Made by a program: the position numbers and the translations under genes. This document shows, one piece after another, positions 40,691-64,000 of a stretch of 64,000 nt of DNA. The notes under the pieces are model-generated. The model was not told the origin of the DNA, made no database searches, and saw only the letters and a program-made list of their open reading frames with translations. The DNA is from Trichostrongylus colubriformis (lineage: Eukaryota; Nematoda; Chromadorea; Rhabditida; Trichostrongylidae): contig OZ022260.1 of NCBI GenBank assembly GCA_963978905.1, forward strand, positions 45,095,551 through 45,159,550, given 5' to 3'. Position 1 is the first letter of the stretch; each line of letters opens with the position of its first letter.

Positions 40691-41079
40691 AACTCAATTT
40701 TTCGAAGTGATGTAAACTGTTTTCATTAACTCCTCGAGCTCAATACATTGGTCGCTGGATTTCCCTAATGGCTGCGTAGTAGTTTCTTCTGTTGTACTCT
40801 TGCGCGAGATATTCGGACACTCTGTAGACGATGAAACACTTTCTGGTGACAGTTAAATAGTGTAGTGACAGCTAAATAAAAAAGAATTAAATTTTGGGTG
40901 GTAACCAGTTCCTTCTGGCCACGCACTCTAGTTCCATTCAAACTCTTGCTGGCAGAAGAATCCGATTTGGACAATACAATAACTTGTGGGGGCCAGCCGA
41001 TGTACAAGCCAATGATTTCATCCTCTTACGCGAGTCTGATACTAATTCACCTACCCCTAAAAGTGGAAAGCTTGGTTGG

Positions 41080-41200
41080 CACTGCACTCACTAGAATTCC
41101 TCCGCCCGACGGGTGGGGATCGATTGGTCGAATTTTCGCATCGCGGCGTCGCTTCCGCGGCGCCCCCGTACGAGTCGCTTGGAATTCCGCTCAAGACTGA
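41080..41200 (-). repeat. Family E repeat, single copy
   Basis: Reverse complement carries TCTTGAGCGGAATTCCAAGC and GCGAAAATTCGACCAATCGA, as in 13,133-13,240 and 42,452-42,560. Confidence 0.6.
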
Positions 41201-41390
41201 TATCGGCGTACAAAGCAATGTGCTGGCAAGGGACTTCTAATGATTGCACCTCTTTTTGCGATATGTTGTGAATTAGAATTTCCAAAGACTGCAATATGAG
41301 CTCTCCATCTTCCTTCAAAGCTAGTAAAGGCCTAGCTATCACTGCTTCCATTGTGCTTGAGGTTGTTGTTGATTGTTGTGCTATCTGTTA

Positions 41391-42270
41391 GGTTGTCCCA
41401 AAAGTCTTGTAGGATTTTTCCAAAAAAAAAAAAACAATAACTCGTGTTTACTTCGAGGCAGGTCTAGGCGATTCAGGAATATGGTAGAACGTTCTCTGAG
41501 CAGACAAATATATATTGACCCACCAGATCCTGTAGAGAGAGCTACAATGCCCGTTGTCGATACCCACCCATCTCGTGCTGTCATCTACTATGAACGGTCT
41601 CGCGGCACCAGAACGACGGAACCTGCCAATCCATAAGTGCTGCATTGGGCAGGGGATGTGTGAGCTACGAGACCATGCGCCGCTGGTTCATCAGCTTCAG
41701 CAACGGCGAGATTGACATGGAAGACAAACCACGCTCAGGGCTGTGCTACTTCTGCGACGCTGAAGGGCTTTTCCATGAGGTGCTGATACAAGGTGAGACA
41801 GTCACCGCTATCGCATACACCCGTCAGATCCAGCAGCAAGCCGTCGCTGTTCGAGGAAAGCGCCGGAGAAGGTCCGCGGTCACCCTCCTTCGTGACAGCG
41901 ACCGCTCCCATTTCGCGAAAAGTTTCGAAAAGTACCCAAGCCAAGCTACACGAGCTCGTCTGGGATGTCCTGCCCCACCCGCCATACTCTTCAGACATTG
42001 CCCCCTTTGGCTGTCACCTTACCCATCCTCTTGAATCTTCCCTGGCCAACAGAAAATTCGTTGATTGACTTGCTTGCAGAGGCGATCGCTGACTTCTTCG
42101 ACTCTCAGAAACCACAGTTCCGGGAGGAAGGAATCAACGATTTTCCTACAAAGTGGCAGAGGGTTGCCGATAACAATGGTCAATACGTTGTTCACCAATT
42201 GTTGTTCGTTGAAAGAAAAAATAATAAAAAGTGTTGGTCGAATAAATCTTACAAGACTTTTGGGACAACC
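41391..42270 (+). mobile_element. Mariner element, internally deleted (880 bp)
   Basis: Terminal repeats GGTTGTCCCAAAAGTCTTGT are nearly perfect at both ends and flanked by TA (41,389-41,390; 42,271-42,272), the mariner target. Transposase remnants: a helix-turn-helix piece (SYETMRRWFISFSNGEIDME, 41,658-41,720), then after frameshifts LPHPPYSSDIAPFGCHLTHP (around the second catalytic Asp, now absent: SDIAPFG for SPDLAPSDY) and KPQFREEGINDFPTKWQRVA near the C-terminus. A middle section including the first catalytic Asp is missing. Full mariners are about 1.3 kb, so this is a non-autonomous relic. Confidence 0.85.
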
Positions 42271-42451
42271 TAATAGATGGGTTTCGTCAAATGTTAATGC
42301 TCCTGAAGAAACTCCTATGGATCATTCACTGCAGAATGAGAGAGAACAGACATTTGAATTGATTTCGATATTTCAATTCTTTCAGAAAGCATAAGAACAA
42401 AAGCAAGTGGTCGCCCGCGCTGAAAATAAGTGCAATCTTTAAAGGTCCCTC

Positions 42452-42560
42452 ACCCTACCAGCCCATTGCGTCTTGAGCGGAATTCCAAACCACTCGCACT
42501 CGCCGTGCCGTTTCCCGCGTGCGGTCGCACGAAAATTCGACCAATCGACCCGAACCCGCC
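42452..42560 (+). repeat. Family E repeat, single copy
   Basis: CAGCCCATTGCGTCTTGAGC, TTCCAAACCACTCGCAC and GAAAATTCGACCAATCGACC in the same order as the copy at 13,133-13,240. Confidence 0.65.
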
Positions 42561-42669
42561 CGACAGTTAAATAATGCTCCTTTTTTTATCGTAGAATCGC
42601 CCTTGGATGTGACGTTTGTTGCAATAAAATATCAACAGGTGTCAAAAAGCAGAAGGAAAAAGGATGCTA

Positions 42670-43052
42670 CTGGAGTTGGGGGGGGGGGCCAGCGCACTGT
42701 GCTCTGCGTCTCTAACGCAGGGATAGAGCGCAGAGAAGCCATAGCGCTAGCCGAATCGGCTTCGAATACTGCATAGAAACGATTCTAATGAAGCAAATTC
42801 GTGCTTTTGTTCCATCCTATGTTAGCCTAAGCCTTGGGGAAGGAGATTCCCTTTCCCTAGGCTTAGGCGAATATGCGTAAGTTGTTGTTTAGTCTACTTG
42901 AAGTGAATTTCTCGTTATATTCTGATGGAGGAATAGTTTGATTGTTTTTTCAGTTAGTTAGCAGTATCTAGGCATAAAATAACCTTGAGAGTGCCTATAA
43001 ACAGAAATTGGGGGCAACTTATGCTTCTGTCGAGTGGCCCCCCCAACTCCAG
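42670..43052. mobile_element. MITE with CTGGAGTTGGGGGG ends (TA target)
   Basis: CTGGAGTTGGGGGGGG at the left and CCCCCCCAACTCCAG at the right, both flanked by TA, fit a Tc1/mariner-type MITE of about 383 bp. An internal hairpin at 42,831-42,872 pairs GCCTAAGCC with GGCTTAGGC. G-run lengths differ between ends. Non-coding. Confidence 0.7.
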
Positions 43053-43139
43053 TAGCGCTGGAAAAAGTAAATAGATACTTGCGTGAATGTTAGTTGCGGG
43101 GCAATATTCGTACAATTAATGGAAAAAGATTGCACAAAC

Positions 43140-43390
43140 ACAGATGAACCGTGGAATCAGTGGAAAAGCATCAGATATGCATCGATTGGGAGAGTTACGC
43201 GAGTGGTGTAATGATGGAATAAACGGAATGTATTATAGAATTAATAGAATCGCGTTACAAAAACCATTGAATCTGCAGAATCGTGTAGAAGGATCACACA
43301 CGCATCGATTTTCCACCAAATCCACGCCTCCTCCATAACCTTTATCCTATTCAGTAAATTCCACAATACCGATAATCACCTACTTCCACA
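43140..43390. repeat. Diverged copy of the CCGCAAATTCC foldback repeat
   Basis: GTGGAATCAGTGGAAAAGCA, ATGCATCGATTGGGAGAGTT and later CACGCATCGATTTTCC resemble the arms of the 45,050-45,390 element. Confidence 0.45.
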
Positions 43391-43405
43391 GCTGTGAGAT
43401 CCGCC

Positions 43406-43727
43406 TAGGCCGCCTTCACACTTTGCGGCACCAATGTCGGGTATGTACCCTTATGTCAGGATTTCGCACGACGATGAACGGCGTGCGACGCCGTCTGGGC
43501 GAGCTATGCACGTCGCGGTAGTCGGCTTTTGGAACGATTACACGGTAATGCTAGGGGCGCGATACGCAGTTGACTTCAATCGCTTCGGGACCCAACAACA
43601 AGGCGGTTCAACTTGTCCGCATTGCTTCGCTTGCGACATGCCGCCTTGCGAAACTCTGACATTAGGATACACACCTCGACACCGTCGATGTCGAGATGTC
43701 GAGCCGCAGAGTGTGAAGGCGACCTTA
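43406..43727. mobile_element. MITE (family B-like) interrupted by a family A MITE
   Basis: TAGGCCGCCTTCACACTTTG at the left and CAGAGTGTGAAGGCGACCTTA at the right form outer terminal repeats related to those of family B. Inside, between an ACCAATGTC and a later GATGTCG, lies MITE A copy 3. Confidence 0.6.
43439..43675. mobile_element. MITE family A, copy 3 (nested)
   Basis: Left end GGGTATGTACCCTTATGTCA, right end CTGACATTAGGATACACACC, with interior blocks shared with copies 1 and 2 (CGAGCTATGCACGTCGC, GCTTCGCTTGCGACATGCCG). The target duplication is blurred by a small insertion. Confidence 0.7.
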
Positions 43728-43729
43728 TC

Positions 43730-45040
43730 ATGCGGACACGTACACGCGTAACATAGACATCCCTCAGAAAAGCTTCTAGCGAGTCAACCATCTAACAAGG
43801 GGCAGAGTTAAAGCGGGGCAGCCGACTACCATAGCAGAAACAAAACCAGTACTGTTTGCCAAGATGTGTCTGAGCATCAAATTCACACAAAAATTATTAG
43901 ATTGCTTGCTAGGTGACCCCCCCCCCCCGCGGAATCCGCAGTGCGCAACATTTCCATGTCCAGGTGTATACGGTATCATTTGAACTAGGGATCATGAAGA
44001 TCTAAGCGACAATTGATTTTTGCCCGGGCTAGTGGATAGCGTGTATAGGTCGCGGTGCGGCTTCAGCGTAAACTCCCGCAAACTGGGTTTCCTTCTCATT
44101 TTTTCCGAACGATTGTGGACCGAACTTGAATTCATGTTTTATCAGTGAACTGATGTGATCTGCAGATGCGTATCGGTTTTTCGTGCACAAAGGTTATCGT
44201 GGTTTTGGGACGCGCGCGTCATTGGTGTAAGGTGACCGGAGTTTTTTTTATCAAGTAACTCATATTTGTGAAAATCCTCTAAAATCGGAACTTTGTTGGT
44301 TTTGAATTAATATCACTGAGCTGCCGGTGTGAGAGGCTTGACCTTTCCTTTTTACCGTTTTCCTCTCATTTCACATCCTTTTAATACTTTCTTATGCTTG
44401 TCACAACAGATCATGAAGAAAACAGTAGTTAGAAATGCCTGGGAATTCTAGGCGAAGAATTGAGTGTCTTGAACTGAGCAGCGCTGAATACAACGGCGCC
44501 ACCTGATGGGTTGAGTTCGATTATTCTCAAATTGGAGTAATTCCTTGGTCACACGTCTGCAGACGCCGAGTTGCCATGAGCGGTGCATCTTGAATTGTAT
44601 TAAGACGCTGGTTGGAGTAACGTGGGCAACGGGGAACCATGAAATTACTCATCTAAAATAAAACTGGATGTCTAAGAAGACTCAATGTGGCGCAGTTTTC
44701 GAGAAGAGACGCATCCCTGAGACTTATTGTAAGTGAAGGCATTGCTCGTAACAGGCCCGCCTTTCATAACATAGCCATGCCCGAGGACAGACTTTGTTGA
44801 ACGATGACTGATGTGTGGAGTTCAAGGATTGGAGTGAATGATACAACCGAATTACTCCAACTACTTCCTTTAAGTTCGGCTCTGCACACTCCATTATTGG
44901 CAATGGCCGTTGATCCTCAGGCAGCGTTGTTGTGGTGGAACCAGAAGAGTTAGCGGGTCTCTGGGATTGGTGGATAAGAATTACGTAGTATCGATTCGCA
45001 GGATCTTGAAACCCGCGCTATACACCTCTCACATGGGTTC
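43730..45040. other. Intergenic, nothing recognised
   Basis: Contains a C homopolymer near 43,917 and short unassigned frames. No supported gene or RNA. Confidence 0.4.
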
Positions 45041-45049
45041 AGGCTTTGT

Positions 45050-45390
45050 TCACAGTTTTGGAATTTGCGGAATTGCAGAATTGCGGAAAACGATGAAGAT
45101 GCGCATCGACTGGGAGAATTGCGCAATTTGGGGAATTGTGGAAATGAAGAACTGCGGAATTTGCGGGAAGTATTAGATACGTATCGACGCTTTCCACAAT
45201 TCTTCATTTCCGCAAATCCGAGATTCTGCATTTCCACAATTTCGCAAATTCCACAGTTCTCCCGGTCGATACGTACCTAATCTTCTTTGCACAGTTCCGC
45301 AAATTCCGCAATTCTGCAATTCCGCAAATTTTAAAACTGAACACAGCCTCAGCAATCCCCCATTTCCACAAGTTTGCGATATCCACAATG
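45050..45390. repeat. Foldback of GAATTGCGGAATTTGCGG-type units
   Basis: The left arm (about 45,058-45,175) is rich in GGAATTTGCGG / GAATTGCGG units and the right arm (about 45,180-45,390) in the reverse complements. A conserved CGCATCGACTGGGAGAAT block and TACGTATCGACGC lie at mirrored positions. The whole could fold into one long hairpin. Related arms occur at 32,340 and 43,140. Confidence 0.7.
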
Positions 45391-45399
45391 TCGTTAATT

Positions 45400-47510
45400 G
45401 TACTAACATCTCGATCGATGTGTATTTCTTTTCCACTAGACTGCTACTTTCCGGTCAATGCGCATCTACCCTTTCCAGACCTATCTGCTAATTCTATCGT
45501 TATGAACCTCGCCTTAACGAAATTACAGTTCAGTTCTTTGGTCAGAACGTACTTACATGAGGTCACCTTGAGTCTTCTAATTTACCTGTGTGATGACCTT
45601 TGGCTAAGCTACCTGCGATTGATTGAGCTGGTCGCAAGTATCATAGGAAATTTTGAAATGCACCGCCTATGGAAAATCCTCCACAATTCATATACGCGTA
45701 TTGCTGTTAGTTTGTGAGCTCTGGAACAGACTGCATAGGTGTTGTGTCCAGCATCCCTACAAAGAAGGAATTGCGGAGTCGCGCTCCGGTTCCAAATCTT
45801 TGTTCGATATCTGCCAAACGGTTCTCTGAGTAGCGTTGTGGATTTTTTTGAGTTAATAATACTATTACATGGTATGTTCGGATCTTGCGCGCAAGGCAGA
45901 AGTTTAACCCAAAACCAGTGCGATTTTCGTGTTCAAAGGAATCAAACTACCGGGGGCAAGTTTTCAGCCAATTCGGGAATTTGACCGAGTTTAGGGAAAA
46001 TTCATGGGCTCAACACGTCAACTAAAGAGTAGTCCTCGATCCCCCCTCCCCCGAATACTTCTGTGCTATGCTGCTGCTGGCATGCCTCGAACTTGCCGTA
46101 TTCATTTGCAACGTGGCCGAGGAAGACGCTTATGCATGTGGAACCTGTGCATTCAGAAACTCCGTAACTACACTCAGAGAATAACTTGGCAGATTTTGAA
46201 AGCAGATCCGGAATCTAGCTTCCAAAAGCGCATCGAGTGTTATGTGTTTTACTGCAAACGGTCACTTCCTCGTGGTATTCTTCCTTTGTCAGGAATCGAA
46301 GATGAAGTGAGGGAAGGTGTGGTAGAAGGGGGTTGCGTAATGAAGTTGGGCTTTCCCTGATTGAGAAGTAGCGCAAGGCACAAGGTGAACTGTCAGAGGT
46401 TCATGGAAAAAACAGGGACACAGACAGTGCTGGCGAATAGGTTGCACTCGAGACACAACTAACGAAAGTTTGCAGCGAAAGAATTGGTAGTGACGTGCTA
46501 CAAGAGAACGGTGGGATCATGCTCAATCAATCATGAAGTTAGTTAAAAGAGGCGTAAATCCAAGTGATTGTGTGGGTGGTCATACACCCTTTTACTTTTT
46601 CTGTTCTTACCACTTCCCATATCTTTATGGATCTCTGCGCCACTTCATCATGAGCTTTGAATTATTTGAGCTGAAACTTTGTGGAAAGTCACAACCGAAA
46701 GCCACAAACGCGTCAGGGAGAGTGCGAGATAGTGTCTGCAGGCAAGTATGAAAGGTCAACCATTCAAAGCTTTTCCTGCTTAATTCAAACTCCAAGCTAT
46801 AGGATTAGGTGAAAGTTCTTAGAACTATTGCTGCATATACACAAGATTGACTACTTCAGTTTCTAGTCGTGATTTGCCGTAAGCTGCGAAAATAGTGGAC
46901 CATTGCCACCATATCAGGCTGGTCTCATACTCAGCGAAGTGAAAACCGTTCACCATCCGCCCCTATGTTTGGTGCTGGGTTAGGGCGAAGCCCGCCTCTG
47001 AGGAACTTTATGATTGTGGAGAAGTGCGATGTTTCTCGTTTACTTACAGGTAGGTGTAGCCAGTAGCAGTCACACGTAATCCTCAGTACTTTTTTCGTCG
47101 CCATTCACGAGCTACTGGACTGAATTTGCCGAGCGTATATTGTTTTACAGTCATTGTGAGCTCTGAATCCACATTTCTTCTCTATCATAGTGATTTAAAG
47201 TCTCACAAGCGGTCATAACTAAGGTGGGGTGGGCGCCGGAAGTAATCGATGTTGTTACTAACATATCGAATAACTTCCGTGAGTAATTCCCACAAAACTA
47301 CTCGTTTGAAACATATTTCAACATATCTGAAACACTCGTTCCTAGCGCCTGAGCAGATCGGGTTGGATACAAAGCTGCATTTACGAACTCTTTCAAGGAT
47401 GTTTGAACGAAAATCGACTTCTGTCAAATCGCGGTTGCTGTGTTTGAAATACCTGATTACTGCCTCGTATGCTGTAACCATTCCCTGAGCCGAATTCCAT
47501 ATTCTATTCG
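45400..47510. other. Region upstream of the helicase gene, no gene recognised
   Basis: Frames at 45,388-45,717 and 46,004-46,360 lack domains and partner exons. The helicase promoter presumably lies here, but no motif stands out. Confidence 0.4.
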
Positions 47511-47522
47511 TTTTTTTTTCAG
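47511..47522 (+). promoter_or_regulatory. Probable spliced-leader trans-splice acceptor of the helicase
   Basis: TTTTTTTTTCAG ends at 47,522, followed by only 21 nt before the ATG at 47,544 and no upstream exon with a matching donor. In nematodes such a site typically receives SL1 (family knowledge; inference here). Confidence 0.5.
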
Positions 47523-60689
<13,167 letters not shown>

Positions 60690-61070
60690 ATTAGTCTTGA
60701 GACATTTTTTGTTCCCGATGTTGGTTAATTCACTGAAGCTTTCTTAGCATTTTGAGAAGTTGTGCTTGTTTTTTTTTTTGAAGTTCTGATTTGTAGTTTT
60801 TATTTTACTACTTGCATGCTTTTTCTGAGATAAGTTTTGTTTGGTCACTGAAGCTTTGTTAGATTTCTGAAGTTGTGCTTACTTTCTTTGGAAGTTTTTT
60901 TTTGTACTCTCATTCTACTGCCTGCATGCATCTCTGAGATAAATTTTGTTTGTTATTCAACAGCTGAGAAATCATCTCTCATCCTTCCACTTACTTCGTT
61001 GGTCAAAAGATGAATGATATTCCAAAGGAAATAAATGTGCGCCCAGGGTACCAGGACAGGGCAAAGCCTT
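60690..61070 (+). other. Helicase 3' flank / probable 3' UTR
   Basis: T-rich sequence after the stop, with a partly repeated unit (GAAGCTTTSTTAG...GAAGTTGTGCTT, twice about 130 bp apart). An AATAAA at 61,030-61,035 is the first clear signal but is 340 nt downstream. Confidence 0.4.
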
Positions 61071-61079
61071 CGCTGAGGG

Positions 61080-62270
61080 ATCATCGACATAGGGGGGGGG
61101 GGTCGTATCTGGTCCGCTGGGAAGGGGAGTCATACTCTTTGAGGTAAGCAGTTTTTCAGGCGGGGATTCCAAAGTGTAAAGGGGAGACGTGATAAAACTG
61201 GGTAAGTGGGTACGAATCCGAAGCTAATATTCAGTTTAATCTTTACTTAAACACTCGAAGGACATACGGAAAGCGGTCTTCCACAAATGGAAAACAATAT
61301 ATTACATTTTTAAAATGAGTGCTTAAGACGTAGAGAGAAGAGCACACGTATAACGCAAACGATAAACAAAGTCAAAACACGACTTTATTCCCTTTGTCCT
61401 CTTGGGAAGGTGGGCTGCAAACATGGTGTCAAGCTTCTGTAATCAAACGCGCATGACTTTTGCTGTGGCGCGAGCTCGATACTGTCGATAGATACTTTAT
61501 TCCCTGTGCACAATCCCAAGGCGACTACGGTAATAGTGTACCGTTCAAGCTGATCTCATGCATGGCGCGACAAACAGCGAATGCATGACGCATGTCGTAG
61601 CGAGGCCAGCCAACACTATTTACCATCCTATTGGCCCTTTGAGAGCGAAAGATGTGTACAGGAGGCATTTCGGTCACAATGGATCACTTTTTGAAGAGAA
61701 AAAAAAAACCGTGGGAAGATCACGCCACTACGATGAAAAAAAAAGTTCGTGAAGTGGCTTCCTCCAGAATGACTTCTTTTTTTTTAGATATGGTATATTC
61801 CAAGTAGTTTTTGGATTGTGGCAGCTTCGCACACCCCGCACCGCGATTTTGCTCCACAAGGTTGGGTTTGAAGGAAGTTACGACCATTTGAAGTGAGACG
61901 CTTCCAAATTTTTCAAAATTTTTCTCGACCATATAGAGTACAAGGAAACCATTAAGAAACAAGCAGCCGATAGATTGTTTTGGTAAAGTTATTGAGAAAA
62001 CAGCTCAAATTACTTTGGTAGATTGAGTTTTAGTAAAGTCACTAGTATTCGAGATGCTCTAGTTCATTAATGGGAAAACACCGCCCTCCATCGCGATCGC
62101 CGCTTCCCCGTTACACTGCGATGCGATAATCTAAGCTTTACTACCTTTCTTTTCATCCTTTATCCCTGCCGCCAATTCTGCATGACTTTTTCTCATCCTT
62201 TATTCCTGCCGTCTGACTTGCATGACCGTGTTCCTCGGTCATCAGAGGACGAGCACATAACCCAGTCGTT
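61080..62270 (+). repeat. Family G repeat, copy 2
   Basis: Collinear with 33,790-34,970, with a different middle section (about 61,250-61,540). Shared blocks: AAAGTGTAAAGGGG, GCATGGCGCGA, CGAGGCCAGCCAA, GAAGGAAGTTACGACC and CATCCTTTATCCCTGCC. No ORF. Confidence 0.7.
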
Positions 62271-62689
62271 TGAGTGAGAACAGAAATACTAGATTTCGTG
62301 AGGAGCTTATTTTTCTTGCTCTGTAACGAGTTTGGCCTTAGTTTTTTAATTGGAGGCTCTTGTTTTTCTCTATGAATCGCGTTGAGTGGGTGAAACTACA
62401 GAAATAGCGAAATGAGAAGGAAGGGGGGAGGGGTTGTATGGATGCCCCCTTTTCGGGGTGGGACGATTCTTTAAAAATTTTCCTCGACGCCACGTTTGAC
62501 AACAAGGCAATCTATTTGTCATATACCCTTTTCACACCAACCACTCCGTTGTCAATCAGTAGTTGACGTTTGTCTGCTTTGTGGTTCTGTACAATTTAGC
62601 GACAATCCATTCAAACGAATTTGTAACGTTACCTCCTACATTCCAACGGATACGAATCTGAAAGTACCTCAACATACTCTGAGGTGCAT

Positions 62690-62900
62690 GTCGTAATGCG
62701 TAATTCTCAAAGGAACCGGAAAGGGTCCGAAACAAGAGGAAGATGCAACGAAATGAGCATTTTGTAACGAACACCGAAGGTCAGAAGCGATAATCGGTGA
62801 AAAAATCCGGATTCGTAAGCGCGACACTGCGGTGTGTATTCGCATCCCATTCGCATCAGCACACTGACTTTCCGAATTGTCCGCTGTAGGAGACAGGCCG
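62690..62900 (+). repeat. Dispersed repeat family F, copy 2
   Basis: See 50,690-50,910: same blocks in the same orientation, including GTGTGTATTCGCATC and TTCCGAATTGTCCGCTGTAG. Confidence 0.65.
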
Positions 62901-64000
62901 CGGGCCGACGTTGGTTGTAGCACCTGGCTACCAGCGCAGTGGAGTGGCCATTCCCAACCACATTAACATTCATGTGAGTACATCTAGAAACAATAGAAGA
63001 AAGAACAAAGGAAAAAGTAAAAGGAAAAACAAATTTAAAAAGAAAAATATCCTCTTGGCACCATGCCAAAGCGTCAAATAGGCGAGTTTGTGCAATGGCG
63101 GCCATTTGAACTCGTCCGAACTACGTCTGTTCTACCGTAGGCCAAAACTACTCCCCCCTTCCGGTGTCTTTAAAATCGCTTGTGGCTGACCTCAGACGAT
63201 GTGATGTAGATCGCGATTTAACGTTTGTGTTCGCCACAATTATGGCACGACAAGGTCATACGCAGAACGCGATCACTGAGAAGGGAAACTATGCATAACA
63301 TAGCCGTCACAGTAAAACCGGCAACTCGTCCGGCTGATGAACTGCGGAACGACACTTCTGCGGGATCGTGATAGGACCTCAAGCCGGGCCTTTCCAGTGC
63401 GTGTTTCGCTACACATCACCTCTTCTGAAGTGGAAGATCTGTTTCAGAGAACATGTATTCCCAATTCTTACTTTCCGGTTACCACTCCCGGTGCCTTTGA
63501 GAGGTCGCAGGAACTTGCTGCAACACCGAAACACGGGTATGCCGACCACTCGTGTGACGACGGCGAAGCATGTCAGAGTAGAAGGTTATAACATTGCAGA
63601 AAAGGGAAGCGAGAATTCCCACCAGTCGTCACATAGGATGAGCTGAAAACTGAAGGGATATACGCCTGTCGCACCAAAACTTTTAGCGAACACACGGATG
63701 AATCGGGATGGTCATCCACTCTGAACAGAAGAACCCCTGCCTCAGAAGCAGCTTCCGTTTCGTGCTTTGTTGTGTTACAGTTGCTTACAATTCGGTGCAA
63801 AAATATTCGGAAACTGTTCCAGGTGACGCCGGTGTTGGTTTTCGTTTACCCGTTACTTCAAAGCAACTGAAGAACTAAAGCGCCGCATGAAATATCGATA
63901 ATCCAAACGAGCTGAGAGAGTCTGGTTGATCGGACCTTGGTGGACGGTGTGTGAGATTATGAATACGAAAAAAATTTCAAAGCTATTGGCTTGCGACCAA
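62901..64000. other. Window end, nothing recognised
   Basis: Short frames on both strands without domains or partner exons. No RNA gene seen. Confidence 0.4.

Overview
The window reads as nuclear DNA of a strongylid-type parasitic nematode (hookworm-like is my inference). The basis is short GT-AG introns with nematode TTTCAG-type acceptors, a likely spliced-leader acceptor, a germline GLH/Vasa helicase, a nematode-style Fer-type SH2 tyrosine kinase, decayed RTE-type LINEs, a BEL/Pao retrotransposon and many foldback MITEs. No bacterial features are present.

Only two host genes can be modelled with confidence. On the minus strand, a Fer-type non-receptor tyrosine kinase runs from 33,634 down to 13,863. 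It has 13 exons with mutually consistent reading phases: a Ser/Arg/Lys-rich N-terminal extension, an SH2 domain, then a complete kinase domain. One exon in its N-lobe is cut by an 8,041-bp BEL/Pao element on the plus strand (21,407-29,447). That element has identical 178-bp LTRs and an ACATA target duplication, so the insertion looks recent. The element carries a 2,121-residue Gag-Pol-(short Env-like) ORF and a second small coiled-coil/zinc-knuckle ORF just behind a splice-acceptor-like site. On the plus strand, a germline DEAD-box helicase of the GLH/Vasa type runs from 47,523 to 60,689 in 18 exons, with a split N-terminus, a 4.2-kb second intron, an FG/GG-rich region, two CCHC knuckles and all helicase motifs.

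Layout: 1-13.8 kb is repeat-rich, with two copies of a tRNA-derived SINE, a Tc3-like transposase relic, two oppositely oriented RTE fragments, MITEs and three weak coding-like fragments. 13.9-33.6 kb holds the kinase gene with MITEs, a microsatellite and an RTE relic in its introns, plus the BEL insertion. 33.8-47.5 kb is intergenic and repeat-dense: a 1.2-kb dispersed repeat, an RTE relic, a 544-bp multi-hairpin foldback, a 144-bp minisatellite, an internally deleted mariner and several MITEs. 47.5-60.7 kb is the helicase gene, whose introns hold a 1.4-kb foldback, a 150-bp hairpin MITE and an inverted copy of the 1.2-kb repeat. 61-64 kb is again repeats.

The two genes have no visible functional link. 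The transposons are the main dynamic component: nested insertions, a broken kinase allele, and several MITE families with clear terminal repeats and target duplications. Exon borders and phases were worked out by eye; family names rest on recognised motifs, not searches.
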